DNA from: Pseudoalteromonas haloplanktis ATCC 14393
Lineage (GTDB): Bacteria; Pseudomonadota; Gammaproteobacteria; Enterobacterales; Alteromonadaceae
Direction: 5' to 3'
Length of the DNA: 64,000 nt
NCBI RefSeq assembly: GCF_000238355.1
Contig: NZ_AHCA01000012.1
Coordinates: forward strand, 62,001-126,000
The number at the start of each line of letters is the position of its first letter. The stretch's first letter is position 1. Shown piece by piece: positions 50,547-60,292 of this stretch. The notes under the pieces are model-generated. The model was not told the DNA's origin. It was given only the letters and a program-made list of their open reading frames with translations, and made no database searches. The translations under genes and the position numbers were made by a program.

Positions 50547-53186
50547 ATGGGCGGGCTTATCATAAAGTTATTTATCAAGGTCATAGTTGCTTATTTTGTA
50601 ATTACTGGTGCGGGACATGCAATTGCAAAGTCGTCTTTTGATTCTGTGATCAATGTGTCGCTTTTAAATGAGCACAGTGCAGTCATGCTCGTGGTTGAGC
50701 CGCAAACAGGTGAGATTAAATATGCCAATCAGGCTGCGGCATTATTTTATGGTTACAGTGTTGCACAATTGCAAACAATGCGGATTCAGCAAATTAATAT
50801 ATTTACTGAACAACAAGTTGCGCAAGAGCGTCAAGCCGCGCTCAATAAAGGGCAGAATTATTTTGTCTTTCAACACCGTTTAGCTAATGGTGAAACACGT
50901 ACTGTAAGTGTTTATTCAGCCCCATTTAGAGTTGAAAATAAAGATTTCTTATTTTCAGTTGTGCATGATATTTCTTCGCAGCGTAGCCTCGAAGCTGCGC
51001 TTTGGCATTACCAAGAAAACCTTGAGGAATTGGTTGCGAGCCAAACTAAAGAAATCGAAGAAAAAAGCGCGGACCAATTAATATTAGCGCTCATTTCAAT
51101 TTCTTTATTGATGATCTTGTTAGCTATTTTAACTTTATTAGCTGCTAGGTTACGCCGTGCTAAAAAGTCGGCACAAAAAGACAGCGCAATGCTAAAAGCT
51201 ATTTTTAACAGTATTGATGATCTAGTGGTTTTCACCGATACCGAGCATGTTGTGATTACCGCTAATACGATGGCTATACAAAAGTTAGCAGCAGGAGAGT
51301 CACTGCAAGGGAAAAATATTTACTCATTTACACAGTGCCCAAAAGGTATAATTGGTGTTGATAACGAATGCCAGTTTCATGGTTTAGAAGAGGATTTTTG
51401 GGGAGAGGCACGAGTAACAGCTGTAAATGATAAAGCTAACATTAAGATAGGTGAAATACATTTAATTCGCGATATCAGCCAAAAGCTGCAAACCCGACAA
51501 CAACAGCGCTTAGCAAGTACCGTATTCTCAGCAACCAATGAGGGTATTTTGGTATCTAATCGTAACAATGAAATTCAAGCAGTTAATCAAGCCTTTACGC
51601 ATATTACAGGTTATCAAGAACAGGATGTGATAGGTAAAACACCGGCAATATTAAATTCTGGGCGCCATAAACCTGCGTTTTTCCAAGCGCTATATCAACG
51701 TTTGAATGAAGAAGGACATTGGGAAGGTGAAGTTTGGAATCGTCGTAAAGATGGCAGTATTTATCCTAGTTGGCTCAATATTTCGGTGGTTTTTGATGAT
51801 GATAAAGAGATTGAGCAGTATGTTGCTTTATTCAACGATATTTCTTTACGTAAAGAAAATGAGCAAGAGATGTGGTTGCAAACTAATTTTGATAACCTGA
51901 CAGGGTTAGCGAATAGATACCATTACAACAATAAGCTTGATCAAGAAATGATCCGTGCCAGTGCTGACAATAAACGCTTGGCTATTTGTTTTATAGATTT
52001 AGATCGATTTAAAAGCGTGAATGATACGCTAGGGCATAATAGCGGTGATTTATTATTACTTGAGGCCGCTAAAAGGCTAAAAGCATGTATGCGCAGCTCT
52101 GATGTTGTTGCGCGTTTAGGCGGTGATGAGTTTGCGTTACTGCTTCCAGGGATCAACACCTTAGCTGATATTGAACGATTAGCCCAAAAGGCACTGCAGG
52201 CACTCAATTCCTCATTTAAAATTGGTGAGCAAGATGTGTTTTTGTCGGGTAGTATGGGGATCACTATTTTCCCTGATGATGCTGTTGAACGTAAAATATT
52301 ACTGCGTAATGCTGACAGTGCTATGTACAAAGCTAAGGAGCAAGGGCGTAATTGTTTTGAATTCTTTACCAGTGGTTTGCATGAACAAGCAACAGCCCGC
52401 AGCAAACTTGAGAATGCTCTGCATAAAGCGCTGAGTAATAATGAATTTACAGTTTATTTTCAGCCAATTGTTAGCCATGATAAAAAAACGGTTGGGTGTG
52501 AAGCGTTATTACGTTGGCATAGTGCAGAATTAGGTGCTGTGTCTCCTGCGCAATTTATTCCTGTGTGTGAAGAACTGGGGCTAATAATTCCCATTGGCGA
52601 GTGGGTGTTAAGAGAAGCGTGTCGGGAAGCGTCTACATGGTGTAATTGTTTTGGTGAGCAATTTTTTGTCACTGTCAATATGTCGAGTGTTCAGTTCATA
52701 CGCCAGGATATTGAAGCGCTAGTCAAAACTGTACTGCGAGAAACACAGTTATCACCTAAGTGCTTAACGCTTGAAATTACCGAAACGTTACTCGCTGACA
52801 ACAGTGTGAACACGTTACAGCAGTTGCAAGCCTTACGAGCGATAGGTGTTGGATTAGCAATTGATGACTTTGGCACTGGTTACTCGTCGTTGAGTTATTT
52901 AAAACGCTTTCCACTGAGTAAATTAAAAATAGATCGGGAATTTATTAAAGATTTACCTGATGATCTTGAAGACTGCGCAATGGTGAGCGCAATAATTTCA
53001 ATGGCAAGTAATTTACATTTAGAAGTGGTTGCTGAGGGCGTTGAAACCGCCGCGCAACGGTCTTTTCTTACAGCTTTGAATTGTGATTACATTCAAGGTT
53101 TCTTATACAGTAAACCATTACCCGCGGCATCATTTGACAAGTACATTAGAGAGTTTATAGATGGTCAACATCTTAACCAGCATTAG
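50547..53186 (+). CDS. PAS-GGDEF-EAL c-di-GMP protein
   Basis: An 879-residue sensor-enzyme. A short N-terminal signal/anchor (about 5-27) is followed by a PAS domain (about 35-145, NEHSAVMLVVEPQTGEIKYAN), a coiled coil, a membrane helix at about 180-205, two further PAS regions (about 215-320 and 330-440), GGDEF (about 450-610) with the intact motif at 525-529 (RLGGDEF), and EAL (about 625-870) with E652-A653-L654 and DDFGTGYSSLSYL. Both enzymatic motifs look complete, so it could make or degrade c-di-GMP. It is monocistronic and its stop overlaps the convergent chemoreceptor gene by 4 bp. Confidence 0.9.
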   Translation: MGGLIIKLFIKVIVAYFVITGAGHAIAKSSFDSVINVSLLNEHSAVMLVVEPQTGEIKYANQAAALFYGYSVAQLQTMRIQQINIFTEQQVAQERQAALNKGQNYFVFQHRLANGETRTVSVYSAPFRVENKDFLFSVVHDISSQRSLEAALWHYQENLEELVASQTKEIEEKSADQLILALISISLLMILLAILTLLAARLRRAKKSAQKDSAMLKAIFNSIDDLVVFTDTEHVVITANTMAIQKLAAGESLQGKNIYSFTQCPKGIIGVDNECQFHGLEEDFWGEARVTAVNDKANIKIGEIHLIRDISQKLQTRQQQRLASTVFSATNEGILVSNRNNEIQAVNQAFTHITGYQEQDVIGKTPAILNSGRHKPAFFQALYQRLNEEGHWEGEVWNRRKDGSIYPSWLNISVVFDDDKEIEQYVALFNDISLRKENEQEMWLQTNFDNLTGLANRYHYNNKLDQEMIRASADNKRLAICFIDLDRFKSVNDTLGHNSGDLLLLEAAKRLKACMRSSDVVARLGGDEFALLLPGINTLADIERLAQKALQALNSSFKIGEQDVFLSGSMGITIFPDDAVERKILLRNADSAMYKAKEQGRNCFEFFTSGLHEQATARSKLENALHKALSNNEFTVYFQPIVSHDKKTVGCEALLRWHSAELGAVSPAQFIPVCEELGLIIPIGEWVLREACREASTWCNCFGEQFFVTVNMSSVQFIRQDIEALVKTVLRETQLSPKCLTLEITETLLADNSVNTLQQLQALRAIGVGLAIDDFGTGYSSLSYLKRFPLSKLKIDREFIKDLPDDLEDCAMVSAIISMASNLHLEVVAEGVETAAQRSFLTALNCDYIQGFLYSKPLPAASFDKYIREFIDGQHLNQH

Positions 53187-55204
53187 AATTTAAACCTTTC
53201 TACTGCGCTGGTAAGAGAATGAGCGAGCTGTTTCACATCTTCACTTTGAGTTGCTAATGTACTTGCATGTTCAGCATTGCTTTGTGCCTGCAAGGTTACT
53301 TGAGTCATGAGCTGTTTTATATCATTGCTGTTATCTAGTTGATGATGTGATGACCCCGCAATTTGTATACTCATCTGATTAATAGTCACTAAGGTACTTT
53401 TTATTTTATCTACAGCTAGATTGAGCTCACTGCTATTTTCTACACACTCTGTGGCTTGTTGCTGAGCATCATTAATTTCATGGCCTGCGGTGTTAGCTTG
53501 CTGTTGCAATGTTTGGATCATAGCGTGAATTTCACTTGTAGAGCTTTGTGTGCGTGCAGCTAAAGAGCGCACTTCATCTGCGACAACTGCAAAGCCTCGG
53601 CCATTTTCACCTGCGCGGGCAGCTTCAATTGCAGCATTGAGTGCGAGTAAATTGGTTTGTTCAGCAATACTGCTAATTGTATCTACTATCGCGCCAATTA
53701 ATTGTGTGTGTTGAGTGAGTTCATTCGTGCTTTGTACTGCTTGATCAAGACGAGAGAGTAAAGCAACAATTCGTTGACTGTTACGATCAGCTATGTGGTT
53801 TACATCGTTAGCAAATTGCGAGGCGTTTGTAACTTCACCGGAAGTGTTATCTGCTTGTTCGCAAACAGCTTGTGAATTGCTAAGCATGTTATGAGCCACT
53901 GCACTGGCCTGAGCAATGTGATCTAGTTGCTGTTGTGCAGCCTCAGTCATTTGTTGGCCTTGCTCACTAGTTTGCATTGCTGATTGATCCAAAGTATGGG
54001 CGTTGTCACTTATTGCACTGAGTAGTTCACTCAAATCATCACTTAATTGGTTGATATTATTTAAAAGTATGCCAAATTCATCATCGTTCAGTGGTTTTGT
54101 ACGTTTTGATAAATCTCCTGAGGCGATGCGTGATAGCGCTTTATTAACTGCATTTAATGGTTTTAGCATGGCTCGTGTCGTTAAAAAACAGATCAAGGCT
54201 GCGAACGAGATGAGTACTAAAGAGATGATAATAGCGAGTTTTGATCCCGTGCTGATCACTGATTGAGCATCGCTTTGTAAGCTGTTAAAGCGTTTATCAG
54301 CTAATTGGTTGAGCTCAATAATAAGTTGTTCAGTAAGTTGGAATTGCTGCTGAAAGGCTGAAAAGGCTTGCTCAGCCGCTACTTTACTGCTTAAAAGTGT
54401 ACTTTGTTGTTGATATAGCGTTATTAGTTGTTGATTTATTAAGTTTAGTAACTCTTTTAGGCTGGTAAAGTTGGTGATATTTTTTAGTTCACTTGCTTGT
54501 TGCTGCAGGTAAGTAAAATTAGATTGGATATTATCGAGCAAGAAGCGAGTGTCTTGTTGATGCTCATCAAGTGTTTGTAGGCTGTTTATATGATTGATCC
54601 CCTTAACATTGTTCCCCAAGGTGAAAAGCAAATCATCAATGCGGGTCGCGGTACCAACAATCGCGGCTAATAAAGTCTGCTGTTCAGCTGTTACTTCGAT
54701 TAACTCTAAATCAAGTAGCCCATTACTTAAATCTGCGAGGTTGTTAGCGTAATCATTGGCTAATGCAGCCACCTGTGTTTCGGCGGTTAACCCTTGCTGT
54801 TTGGCACTAAACATGGTTGTGCTGGTCGTACTAAATAGCTGGTATTGCTGTGCTACTTTTGACAGCAACTGCTGCATTTGCGGTTGGTCACTAAGTTGTG
54901 TGTTTAACTCTTTTAATTTGGAGGCAAATAGAGCTTGGTTTTCGCGGGTACTTTGCAGTTGCTGGTGTAAAGCTTCTTCACTTGTTTGGCTATACGCAAC
55001 GGCATTATATTTAGTTATTGATAATAAAGATAAACGTAGCGCGTTACTTTGTTGTTGTACGGGGACTGCTAACGTTTCTATGTCTGAAGTGGCATGGTCA
55101 ATTTTTCCGAGCGACCAGTAAAAAAAACCACTGCTGGCCAGCATTAAAAAACCAATGGTGGCAAAGGAAAAAATGAGTTTTGTTTTGATAGCAATAGCGC
55201 GCAT
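53183..55204 (-). CDS. methyl-accepting chemotaxis protein
   Basis: A 673-residue chemoreceptor. TM1 lies at about 10-30, followed by a long helical periplasmic sensing region (about 35-315), TM2 at about 318-340 and a HAMP domain (about 342-395, MLKPLNAVNKALSRIASGDLS). The signalling tip IAEQTNLLALNAAIEAARAG and GRGFAVVADEVR identify the CheW/CheA-binding hairpin. Gln/Glu-rich flanks provide methylation sites. No CheB/CheR pentapeptide is seen at the C-terminus (VERFKF). Ligand unknown. Confidence 0.93.
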   Translation of the reverse strand: MRAIAIKTKLIFSFATIGFLMLASSGFFYWSLGKIDHATSDIETLAVPVQQQSNALRLSLLSITKYNAVAYSQTSEEALHQQLQSTRENQALFASKLKELNTQLSDQPQMQQLLSKVAQQYQLFSTTSTTMFSAKQQGLTAETQVAALANDYANNLADLSNGLLDLELIEVTAEQQTLLAAIVGTATRIDDLLFTLGNNVKGINHINSLQTLDEHQQDTRFLLDNIQSNFTYLQQQASELKNITNFTSLKELLNLINQQLITLYQQQSTLLSSKVAAEQAFSAFQQQFQLTEQLIIELNQLADKRFNSLQSDAQSVISTGSKLAIIISLVLISFAALICFLTTRAMLKPLNAVNKALSRIASGDLSKRTKPLNDDEFGILLNNINQLSDDLSELLSAISDNAHTLDQSAMQTSEQGQQMTEAAQQQLDHIAQASAVAHNMLSNSQAVCEQADNTSGEVTNASQFANDVNHIADRNSQRIVALLSRLDQAVQSTNELTQHTQLIGAIVDTISSIAEQTNLLALNAAIEAARAGENGRGFAVVADEVRSLAARTQSSTSEIHAMIQTLQQQANTAGHEINDAQQQATECVENSSELNLAVDKIKSTLVTINQMSIQIAGSSHHQLDNSNDIKQLMTQVTLQAQSNAEHASTLATQSEDVKQLAHSLTSAVERFKF

Positions 55205-55280
55205 AGCTAACCCGTAAATACTTAATTACTTATGAGTGTAGCAGTGTTTTTATAAATTATAAGCGTGGCGCGCGAATGCT

Positions 55281-55565
55281 TTACTCTAAGTTACAGTGGT
55301 ATTTGTTGCCATCAATGATCAACATAGCTTCGTTACCTTTGGTCCAAAACAGCACATCATCATTGCTATACTTTACACCTGAAGCGCTGGTTTGCTGCGT
55401 TAACTGGTAAGTAACCTGATTATAGGCTAATGAAGCTGTTTCTTCACTTTCACTGGTGATAACCGCTGTAAGTTGGCTATCGCAGGAGAAAGACTGACTG
55501 TTTTGTTGTTCGGTACATGCGCTCAAGCTCAAAACACCGAGTGCAATTAATACGCTTTTATACAT
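55281..55565 (-). CDS. MliC-type C-type lysozyme inhibitor lipoprotein
   Basis: A 94-residue lipoprotein with lipobox LSAC and a small beta-barrel domain. FSCDSQ near the start and YHCNLE at the end supply the disulfide Cys pair, and SASGVKY plus LFWTKGNEAML match the SGxxY and WxKG motifs of MliC/PliC inhibitors that block lysozyme's active site. It probably protects peptidoglycan from host or predator lysozymes. The AAGGTAAC ribosome site is good. Single gene. Confidence 0.88.
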   Translation of the reverse strand: MYKSVLIALGVLSLSACTEQQNSQSFSCDSQLTAVITSESEETASLAYNQVTYQLTQQTSASGVKYSNDDVLFWTKGNEAMLIIDGNKYHCNLE

Positions 55566-55685
55566 AAATTGTTACCTTGGTAAGTGGGTTTGACTACTAG
55601 CATAGCAAACGAAAATTAACCGTTGGTGAAAATGGCTGTTTAGGCTATGTTGATTATTATAAATATTTAAGTACAAGGAAATTTA

Positions 55686-56606
55686 ATGGCAGGTACGAAT
55701 CTATTAACTTTGTTGGATGATATCACGACGCTATTAGATGATATTGCCACAATGAGCAAAGTTGCGACAAAAAAAACCGCCGGTGTGTTGGGTGACGATT
55801 TGGCATTAAATGCCCAGCAAGTTACCGGTGTGAGTGCCGAACGCGAGTTACCAGTAGTGTGGGCCGTGGCTAAAGGATCCTTTCTGAATAAAGCGATTCT
55901 TGTTCCTGCCGCTTTGTTGATAAGTGTGTGGCTGCCTTGGCTAATAACGCCATTATTAATGATGGGTGGGTTATTTCTATGCTTTGAAGGTGCTGAAAAG
56001 CTCGTTGAAAAGTTCATACCTCACTCGAGCAACGACGATGTTAGTGATAGTGAAAATGTAGATTTAGTGGAATACGAAAAGCAAAAAATTAAAGGGGCAA
56101 TTAGAACCGATTTTATTTTATCGGCAGAAATAATTGTCATCACACTTGGCACTGTGGCCGGTGCCAGTTTGCTTAATCAAGCGTTAGTGCTGAGCGTGAT
56201 TGCAGTGATCATGACGATAGGTGTCTATGGTTTAGTGGCTGGAATTGTTAAACTTGATGACGCGGGTTTGTACTTGCTCACTCAAGCACAGCAAACCGGT
56301 AACCGATTTAAAGAGTTGTTAGGCAAAGGTTTATTAGCTGCTGCGCCGCGGCTAATGGCATTTTTAGCTTTTGCTGGAACGGTCGCTATGTTTCTCGTCG
56401 GCGGTGGTATTTTAGTACATGGCATTAGTGTGTTGCATCATTGGCAAATAACGGTGGCTGAGTTTGGAGCAAACTATTTAGGAGCGACAGGGGGAGTTAT
56501 TGCCCCTTTACTGTTTGATGGTTTATTAGGCGTATTAGCAGGGGCGGTGGTGGTGTTGATACATCATGCTGTTGTGAGTATGAAAACAAAAAAGCCGGCA
56601 AAGTAA
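55686..56606 (+). CDS. DUF808 (YedI-type) inner-membrane protein
   Basis: A 306-residue membrane protein of the DUF808 family: it opens MAGTNLLTLLDDITTLLDDIATMSKVATKKTAGVLGDDLALNAQQ-like (residues 1-45), has ELPVVWAVAKGSFLNKAILVPAALL, and ends with several helices and an APLLFDGLLG segment. About seven membrane segments are visible. Function unknown; E. coli YedI belongs here. The 3' end of the coding region contains a hairpin that terminates transcription on the opposite strand. Confidence 0.88.
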   Translation: MAGTNLLTLLDDITTLLDDIATMSKVATKKTAGVLGDDLALNAQQVTGVSAERELPVVWAVAKGSFLNKAILVPAALLISVWLPWLITPLLMMGGLFLCFEGAEKLVEKFIPHSSNDDVSDSENVDLVEYEKQKIKGAIRTDFILSAEIIVITLGTVAGASLLNQALVLSVIAVIMTIGVYGLVAGIVKLDDAGLYLLTQAQQTGNRFKELLGKGLLAAAPRLMAFLAFAGTVAMFLVGGGILVHGISVLHHWQITVAEFGANYLGATGGVIAPLLFDGLLGVLAGAVVVLIHHAVVSMKTKKPAK

Positions 56607-56616
56607 ATTTGCCGGC
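56588..56616 (-). terminator. terminator for the AztD-like gene, inside the 3' end of the DUF808 gene
   Basis: Stem GCCGGCAAA/TTTGCCGGC (56594-56602 with 56608-56616) spans the DUF808 stop codon. On the minus strand it is followed by TTTTTTG. A minus-strand transcript would pass through the 162-bp repeat before ending here. Confidence 0.75.
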
Positions 56617-56657
56617 AATGGCTTAGCAAGGGAATGCTATGAAAGTCATTTAATCTT

Positions 56658-56819
56658 ATACCAATCGACTTAAATATTTAACCATTCTAGCGGGCTAAAT
56701 AAAGCGCTAACTGCGTTATAAATTTTTCATGTAGAACAACTACATGTCAAAATTTATGCCTTGTTATCACGCCATTTATCTGTCGCTATAAATGGTCAGT
56801 AACTTAACACGATTGGTAT
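56658..56819. repeat. 162-bp fold-back intergenic repeat (MITE-like)
   Basis: The ends are inverted: ATACCAATCG at 56658-56667 and CGATTGGTAT at 56810-56819, with TTA/TAA pairing further in. The centre holds a second long inverted repeat around CATGTAG-AACAA-CTACATG, extended by TAAATTTTT/CAAAATTTA, with flanking paired segments. There is no coding capacity. Similar elements with ATACCAAT termini are, as I recall, common between genes in alteromonads. The right end merges with the stop codon of the AztD-like gene. Confidence 0.75.
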
Positions 56820-58120
56820 TAGTGGTTGTGTTCTTCATCTGATTCTTCAGCAATACCTAACCAGGTTATTTTATTTGGAGTAAAATCAAGATTCAGAATA
56901 ATTTCAGCCGCTTGTTCATGAGTATCGACACTTAATACGGTTTGGCTGTTTGCCTCTGCGATATATAAAGTATCATCAACTGCCGATGCAGCAAGTGCAT
57001 AGTTACCTGTTGGGTTTTCTAGTACTTGAAAACGAGCACTGACTTGCCAATCATCTTCAGCGTTTAATATCGATAAGAAACCGTCACTCTCAAGTACGTA
57101 AAATTCACCCGTTATACTATCAAGTGCACTTGCTAATAAGGTGTTTTCAGTATCTTGTTGCCAGGCAAGTTGTGTCATTGCACCGGCTTTGGGATCAACG
57201 GTGTAAAAGAGTTTGCTTTGCGCGATACCTAAAAAGAGCTCGCTGTGCTCGCTTCCTTTTAGTGTGCCAATACGGGCACCTACAGCAAAGTCGTCCAGGT
57301 TATTTATTTTGGCTGCATTAAACTCACCATCTTGTTCAGTGATAATAAGTACGCCATCAGCACAACCAAATGCAATGTGCTGGTGGTTCTGCGCGCTACC
57401 GTGTAGCGCTGGACAATCAAGCTCAAAGCGTTGCTCTTGATGGAAATGATCGCCATGAATATGCAATTGCTCTACATAGTTTGGTAATGTGTTGGTTGTG
57501 TCTTCTGTGCGGTAGGTGGTGATCACCGAGTCACCACGAATTTGCGCGGTGCCATGCATAGCGTTAGCAAAATTATGCGTGGCGAGTGTCTCGCCATTTA
57601 CGATCGATTCATCAGTTAAAATAGCAAAACTTGCGGGAATACCTGCATCTATATTGCCATCAAAGAATAGAGCTGCTTGCTGCTCACTTACATCAAAATG
57701 AGTTGGCTTATCGCTTGTTAGAGTAAAACTTGATAAAGATGGTGCTTGTTTGTAATCATGGAGGTGGTCGCCATGATCTTCACGGTATAAACCTCCATCA
57801 ATAAACTCTACATAGTTATCAGCGCGTTGTATAAGTACCGCAAAGCGATTTGTAGGGCTTGCATATAAGCCGCTAACAATATTTGCTGTATTAAACATCT
57901 CAAGTAACGCGTTATCGTCAGTATCAAAAATAGAGACGTTTGCAGTATCGGCATGACTAATAGCTAAACGCCCAGTTGAGGTGACTTCGCTATGATCATG
58001 GTGATCAGTTTGTTCGTCATTTTTATTAGCAATGTCATCAATCTCACTATTACAGGCACATAGGATGGCGATCATAGAAGCGAGCAGGCTAGTTTTTAAG
58101 TTAGGTAAATACATTAACAT
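56819..58120 (-). CDS. His-rich beta-propeller lipoprotein, AztD-like zinc metallochaperone
   Basis: A 433-residue lipoprotein (lipobox LCAC, Cys23) with a His/Asp-rich stretch right after the anchor (DHHDHSE), a second cluster EDHGDHLHDY (about residues 113-122), further HIHGDHFH, and a His-rich end EEHNH. The body is a repeating beta-propeller with blocks such as FDTDDNALLEMF, ASPTNRFAVLIQR, LHGSAQ and AFGCADGVLIIT. These resemble AztD, the periplasmic chaperone that hands zinc to the AztC binding protein, but no aztABC genes are adjacent. Two Zur-like boxes overlap its promoter region, supporting a zinc-starvation role. It could start at 58120 or two codons later. Confidence 0.65.
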   Translation of the reverse strand: MLMYLPNLKTSLLASMIAILCACNSEIDDIANKNDEQTDHHDHSEVTSTGRLAISHADTANVSIFDTDDNALLEMFNTANIVSGLYASPTNRFAVLIQRADNYVEFIDGGLYREDHGDHLHDYKQAPSLSSFTLTSDKPTHFDVSEQQAALFFDGNIDAGIPASFAILTDESIVNGETLATHNFANAMHGTAQIRGDSVITTYRTEDTTNTLPNYVEQLHIHGDHFHQEQRFELDCPALHGSAQNHQHIAFGCADGVLIITEQDGEFNAAKINNLDDFAVGARIGTLKGSEHSELFLGIAQSKLFYTVDPKAGAMTQLAWQQDTENTLLASALDSITGEFYVLESDGFLSILNAEDDWQVSARFQVLENPTGNYALAASAVDDTLYIAEANSQTVLSVDTHEQAAEIILNLDFTPNKITWLGIAEESDEEHNH

Positions 58121-58131
58121 TCCAATGTTTT

Positions 58132-58163
58132 GTTATAATATATCGGTAATGTTATATTGTAAC
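58132..58163 (-). promoter_or_regulatory. two Zur-like boxes upstream of the AztD-like gene
   Basis: GTTATAATATATC (58132-58144) and GTTATATTGTAAC (58151-58163) each match the Zur core GTTATAATATAAC in 11 of 13 positions. They lie 12-43 bp upstream of the gene start and cover a plausible minus-strand promoter (TTGGTT, 18-bp spacer, TATATT). Zinc-bound Zur would block it. Confidence 0.6.
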
Positions 58164-58284
58164 CAAATTAAAGTAAATAGGTACACCGTGTTCTTTATTT
58201 AAGTATTTAGATGGATACCGATGTCAAACTTTATTAGGTACAATTGGTGTAATTATAAAAAGTATAAATTTAAAGGGATGTTTT

Positions 58285-60246
58285 ATGGATAAAATAATGA
58301 CGTTGATTGTTGTGATTGCGTTGTGTATTGCAAGTTCAATCAGTTATGCAAATCAATCAGCTCCTACAGTCGAGGACTTTAGCCGCAGCAGTGAATATAG
58401 CCAAGTGAAAATCTCTCCTAATGGAAGCTACCTTGCAGTAATTATGCAACCTAAAGGTAAGAAAGTGTTGGTTATTTTGGATGCTAAAAAATTCACAGTT
58501 CATCATGCTGTTAATTTTCAAGGGAATGCCCAAGTTGGCGCTTATCACTGGGTAAGTGATGAGCGTGTTGTGGTTGCAAAAGAGTATTTGCGCGGTTGGC
58601 AGGATCACCCTGAATATTATGGTGAGTTATATGGCGTGAATGCCGATGGCTCGAAAGCTAAGTACTTAGTTGGCTATCAAGGGGAAATGCAAACAGGTTC
58701 TCGTCTCAAAAAAGCAACACCGCTTTATGGTACCTCTTATTTGCTAGATCCTTTGCTTCACGATGATAATAAAATGCTTATAGTGACTTATCCGTGGACA
58801 TCGAGTAGTGAGCCACACACGGTTGTCTATAAGGTTGATGTTTTTACAGGCAAGCGTCGTAAAGTGACGCGTTCACCGTCACGAATGGCCAACTTTTTGA
58901 CTGATCATGAAGGGAATGTCAGAGTCGCAGTCGCCAGTGATGATTACATTAAACCAACAATCCATACCCGCGAAAAGTCAGGTGGCAATTGGCAAGCACT
59001 TAACTTAGGTGATTTGAGTTACAGTGATGTGACATTACATGCTTTTGATAGTAGTGGTGACGCTGTTTATGTCACAGCTTCAGTAAGTGGTGAAGCACAA
59101 GGCTTATATAAATTGAATCTAAAAACTAAAGTAATTGATTTAATTCATAAGGAAGAGGAAGTATCACCAAAGCAAATATGGGTTGATGAAGCATCAAAAG
59201 AGTTATTTGCGATTGAAACCGAACTAGGTTATCCGACTTATGCTTTTGTCGATGGACAATCTGATAAAAGCATGCGTTTAAAAGCTTTAATCTCCGCTTT
59301 ACCAGGCGAGCAAGTGCAGCTCGTTAGTAGCACTGAAGATGGCGATACGAATGTTATCTATGCTTCGAATGATCGAAACCCTGGGCAATATTATTTATTT
59401 GACGCCAAAAATAATAACTTACGATTTTTGTTTGCATCTCGTAGTTGGCTTGATGCAGAGCAAATGGCCCAGACCAAGCCAGTGAGTTTTACTAGTCGAG
59501 ATGGTTTAACCATTTATGGTTATTTAACAGTGCCGAATAACACTTCAGAGCAAAACTTACCTTTAGTAGTTATGCCACACGGTGGTCCACACGGCCCTCG
59601 CGATTGGTGGGGATTTGACCCCGATGCACAGTTGCTTGCAAATCGCGGTATGGCTGTACTAAAAGTTAATTTTAGGGGCTCTGGTGGTTTTGGCCGTAAC
59701 TTTGAGCATGCGGGGCATCAAAAGTGGGGAGCTGAAATTCAATTTGATATTATTGATGGTGTGAAATATTTAATTGAGCAGGGCACGGTTAATAAAAATA
59801 ACATCTGCATTATGGGCGCAAGTTTTGGTGGATACTCAGCGCTACAAAGTGCGATTTTAGAACCTAATATGTTTAAGTGTGCGATTGGGGTAGTGGGTGT
59901 TTATGACTTACCTTTAATGTTTGAAGAAGGGGATGTTGCAGGGCGCGACAGTGGCCAACGTTATTTACAAAGTGTATTGGGCACAGATGAAGCGCAATTA
60001 AAGGCTTTTTCACCTAGCTATAATATTGATAAGTTAAAGGCTCCAGTGTTAATAGTGCACGGTGGCGAAGATAAGCGAGCACCGATTGAACAAGCTGAAT
60101 CACTGATTGCAGCGCTTAAAAAAGCGAAACACCCCTATATTTATGAGCTACTTGAAGATGAAGGACATGGTTTTTATAAAACAGAACATCGCACTCGTTA
60201 TTATAAGCAAGTGCTGGCATTTTTAGATCAGCATCTAACATTGTAA
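58285..60246 (+). CDS. S9 family peptidase (prolyl oligopeptidase/dipeptidyl aminopeptidase type)
   Basis: A 653-residue exported peptidase with a signal peptide at about 1-22 and a beta-propeller (about 35-380). The alpha/beta-hydrolase domain has the complete triad S513 (GASFGGYSA), D596 (GGEDKRAP) and H628 (EGHGFYK). HGGPHGPRDWW marks the oxyanion region. This is the S9C-like acylaminoacyl/dipeptidyl peptidase group. AAAGGGATG precedes the ATG. It diverges from the AztD-like gene. Confidence 0.9.
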   Translation: MDKIMTLIVVIALCIASSISYANQSAPTVEDFSRSSEYSQVKISPNGSYLAVIMQPKGKKVLVILDAKKFTVHHAVNFQGNAQVGAYHWVSDERVVVAKEYLRGWQDHPEYYGELYGVNADGSKAKYLVGYQGEMQTGSRLKKATPLYGTSYLLDPLLHDDNKMLIVTYPWTSSSEPHTVVYKVDVFTGKRRKVTRSPSRMANFLTDHEGNVRVAVASDDYIKPTIHTREKSGGNWQALNLGDLSYSDVTLHAFDSSGDAVYVTASVSGEAQGLYKLNLKTKVIDLIHKEEEVSPKQIWVDEASKELFAIETELGYPTYAFVDGQSDKSMRLKALISALPGEQVQLVSSTEDGDTNVIYASNDRNPGQYYLFDAKNNNLRFLFASRSWLDAEQMAQTKPVSFTSRDGLTIYGYLTVPNNTSEQNLPLVVMPHGGPHGPRDWWGFDPDAQLLANRGMAVLKVNFRGSGGFGRNFEHAGHQKWGAEIQFDIIDGVKYLIEQGTVNKNNICIMGASFGGYSALQSAILEPNMFKCAIGVVGVYDLPLMFEEGDVAGRDSGQRYLQSVLGTDEAQLKAFSPSYNIDKLKAPVLIVHGGEDKRAPIEQAESLIAALKKAKHPYIYELLEDEGHGFYKTEHRTRYYKQVLAFLDQHLTL

Positions 60247-60262
60247 AAATCATAGCCTAAAT

Positions 60263-60289
60263 ACATGGCAAGCCTTTAGCTTGCCATGT
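60263..60289. terminator. hairpin between convergent S9 peptidase and Sel1 protein genes
   Basis: A perfect ten-base stem ACATGGCAAG/CTTGCCATGT with a 7-nt loop lies 16 bp after the S9 stop. The T-run is weak (ATATTA), so it may work in either direction with modest efficiency. Confidence 0.6.
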
Positions 60290-60292
60290 ATA

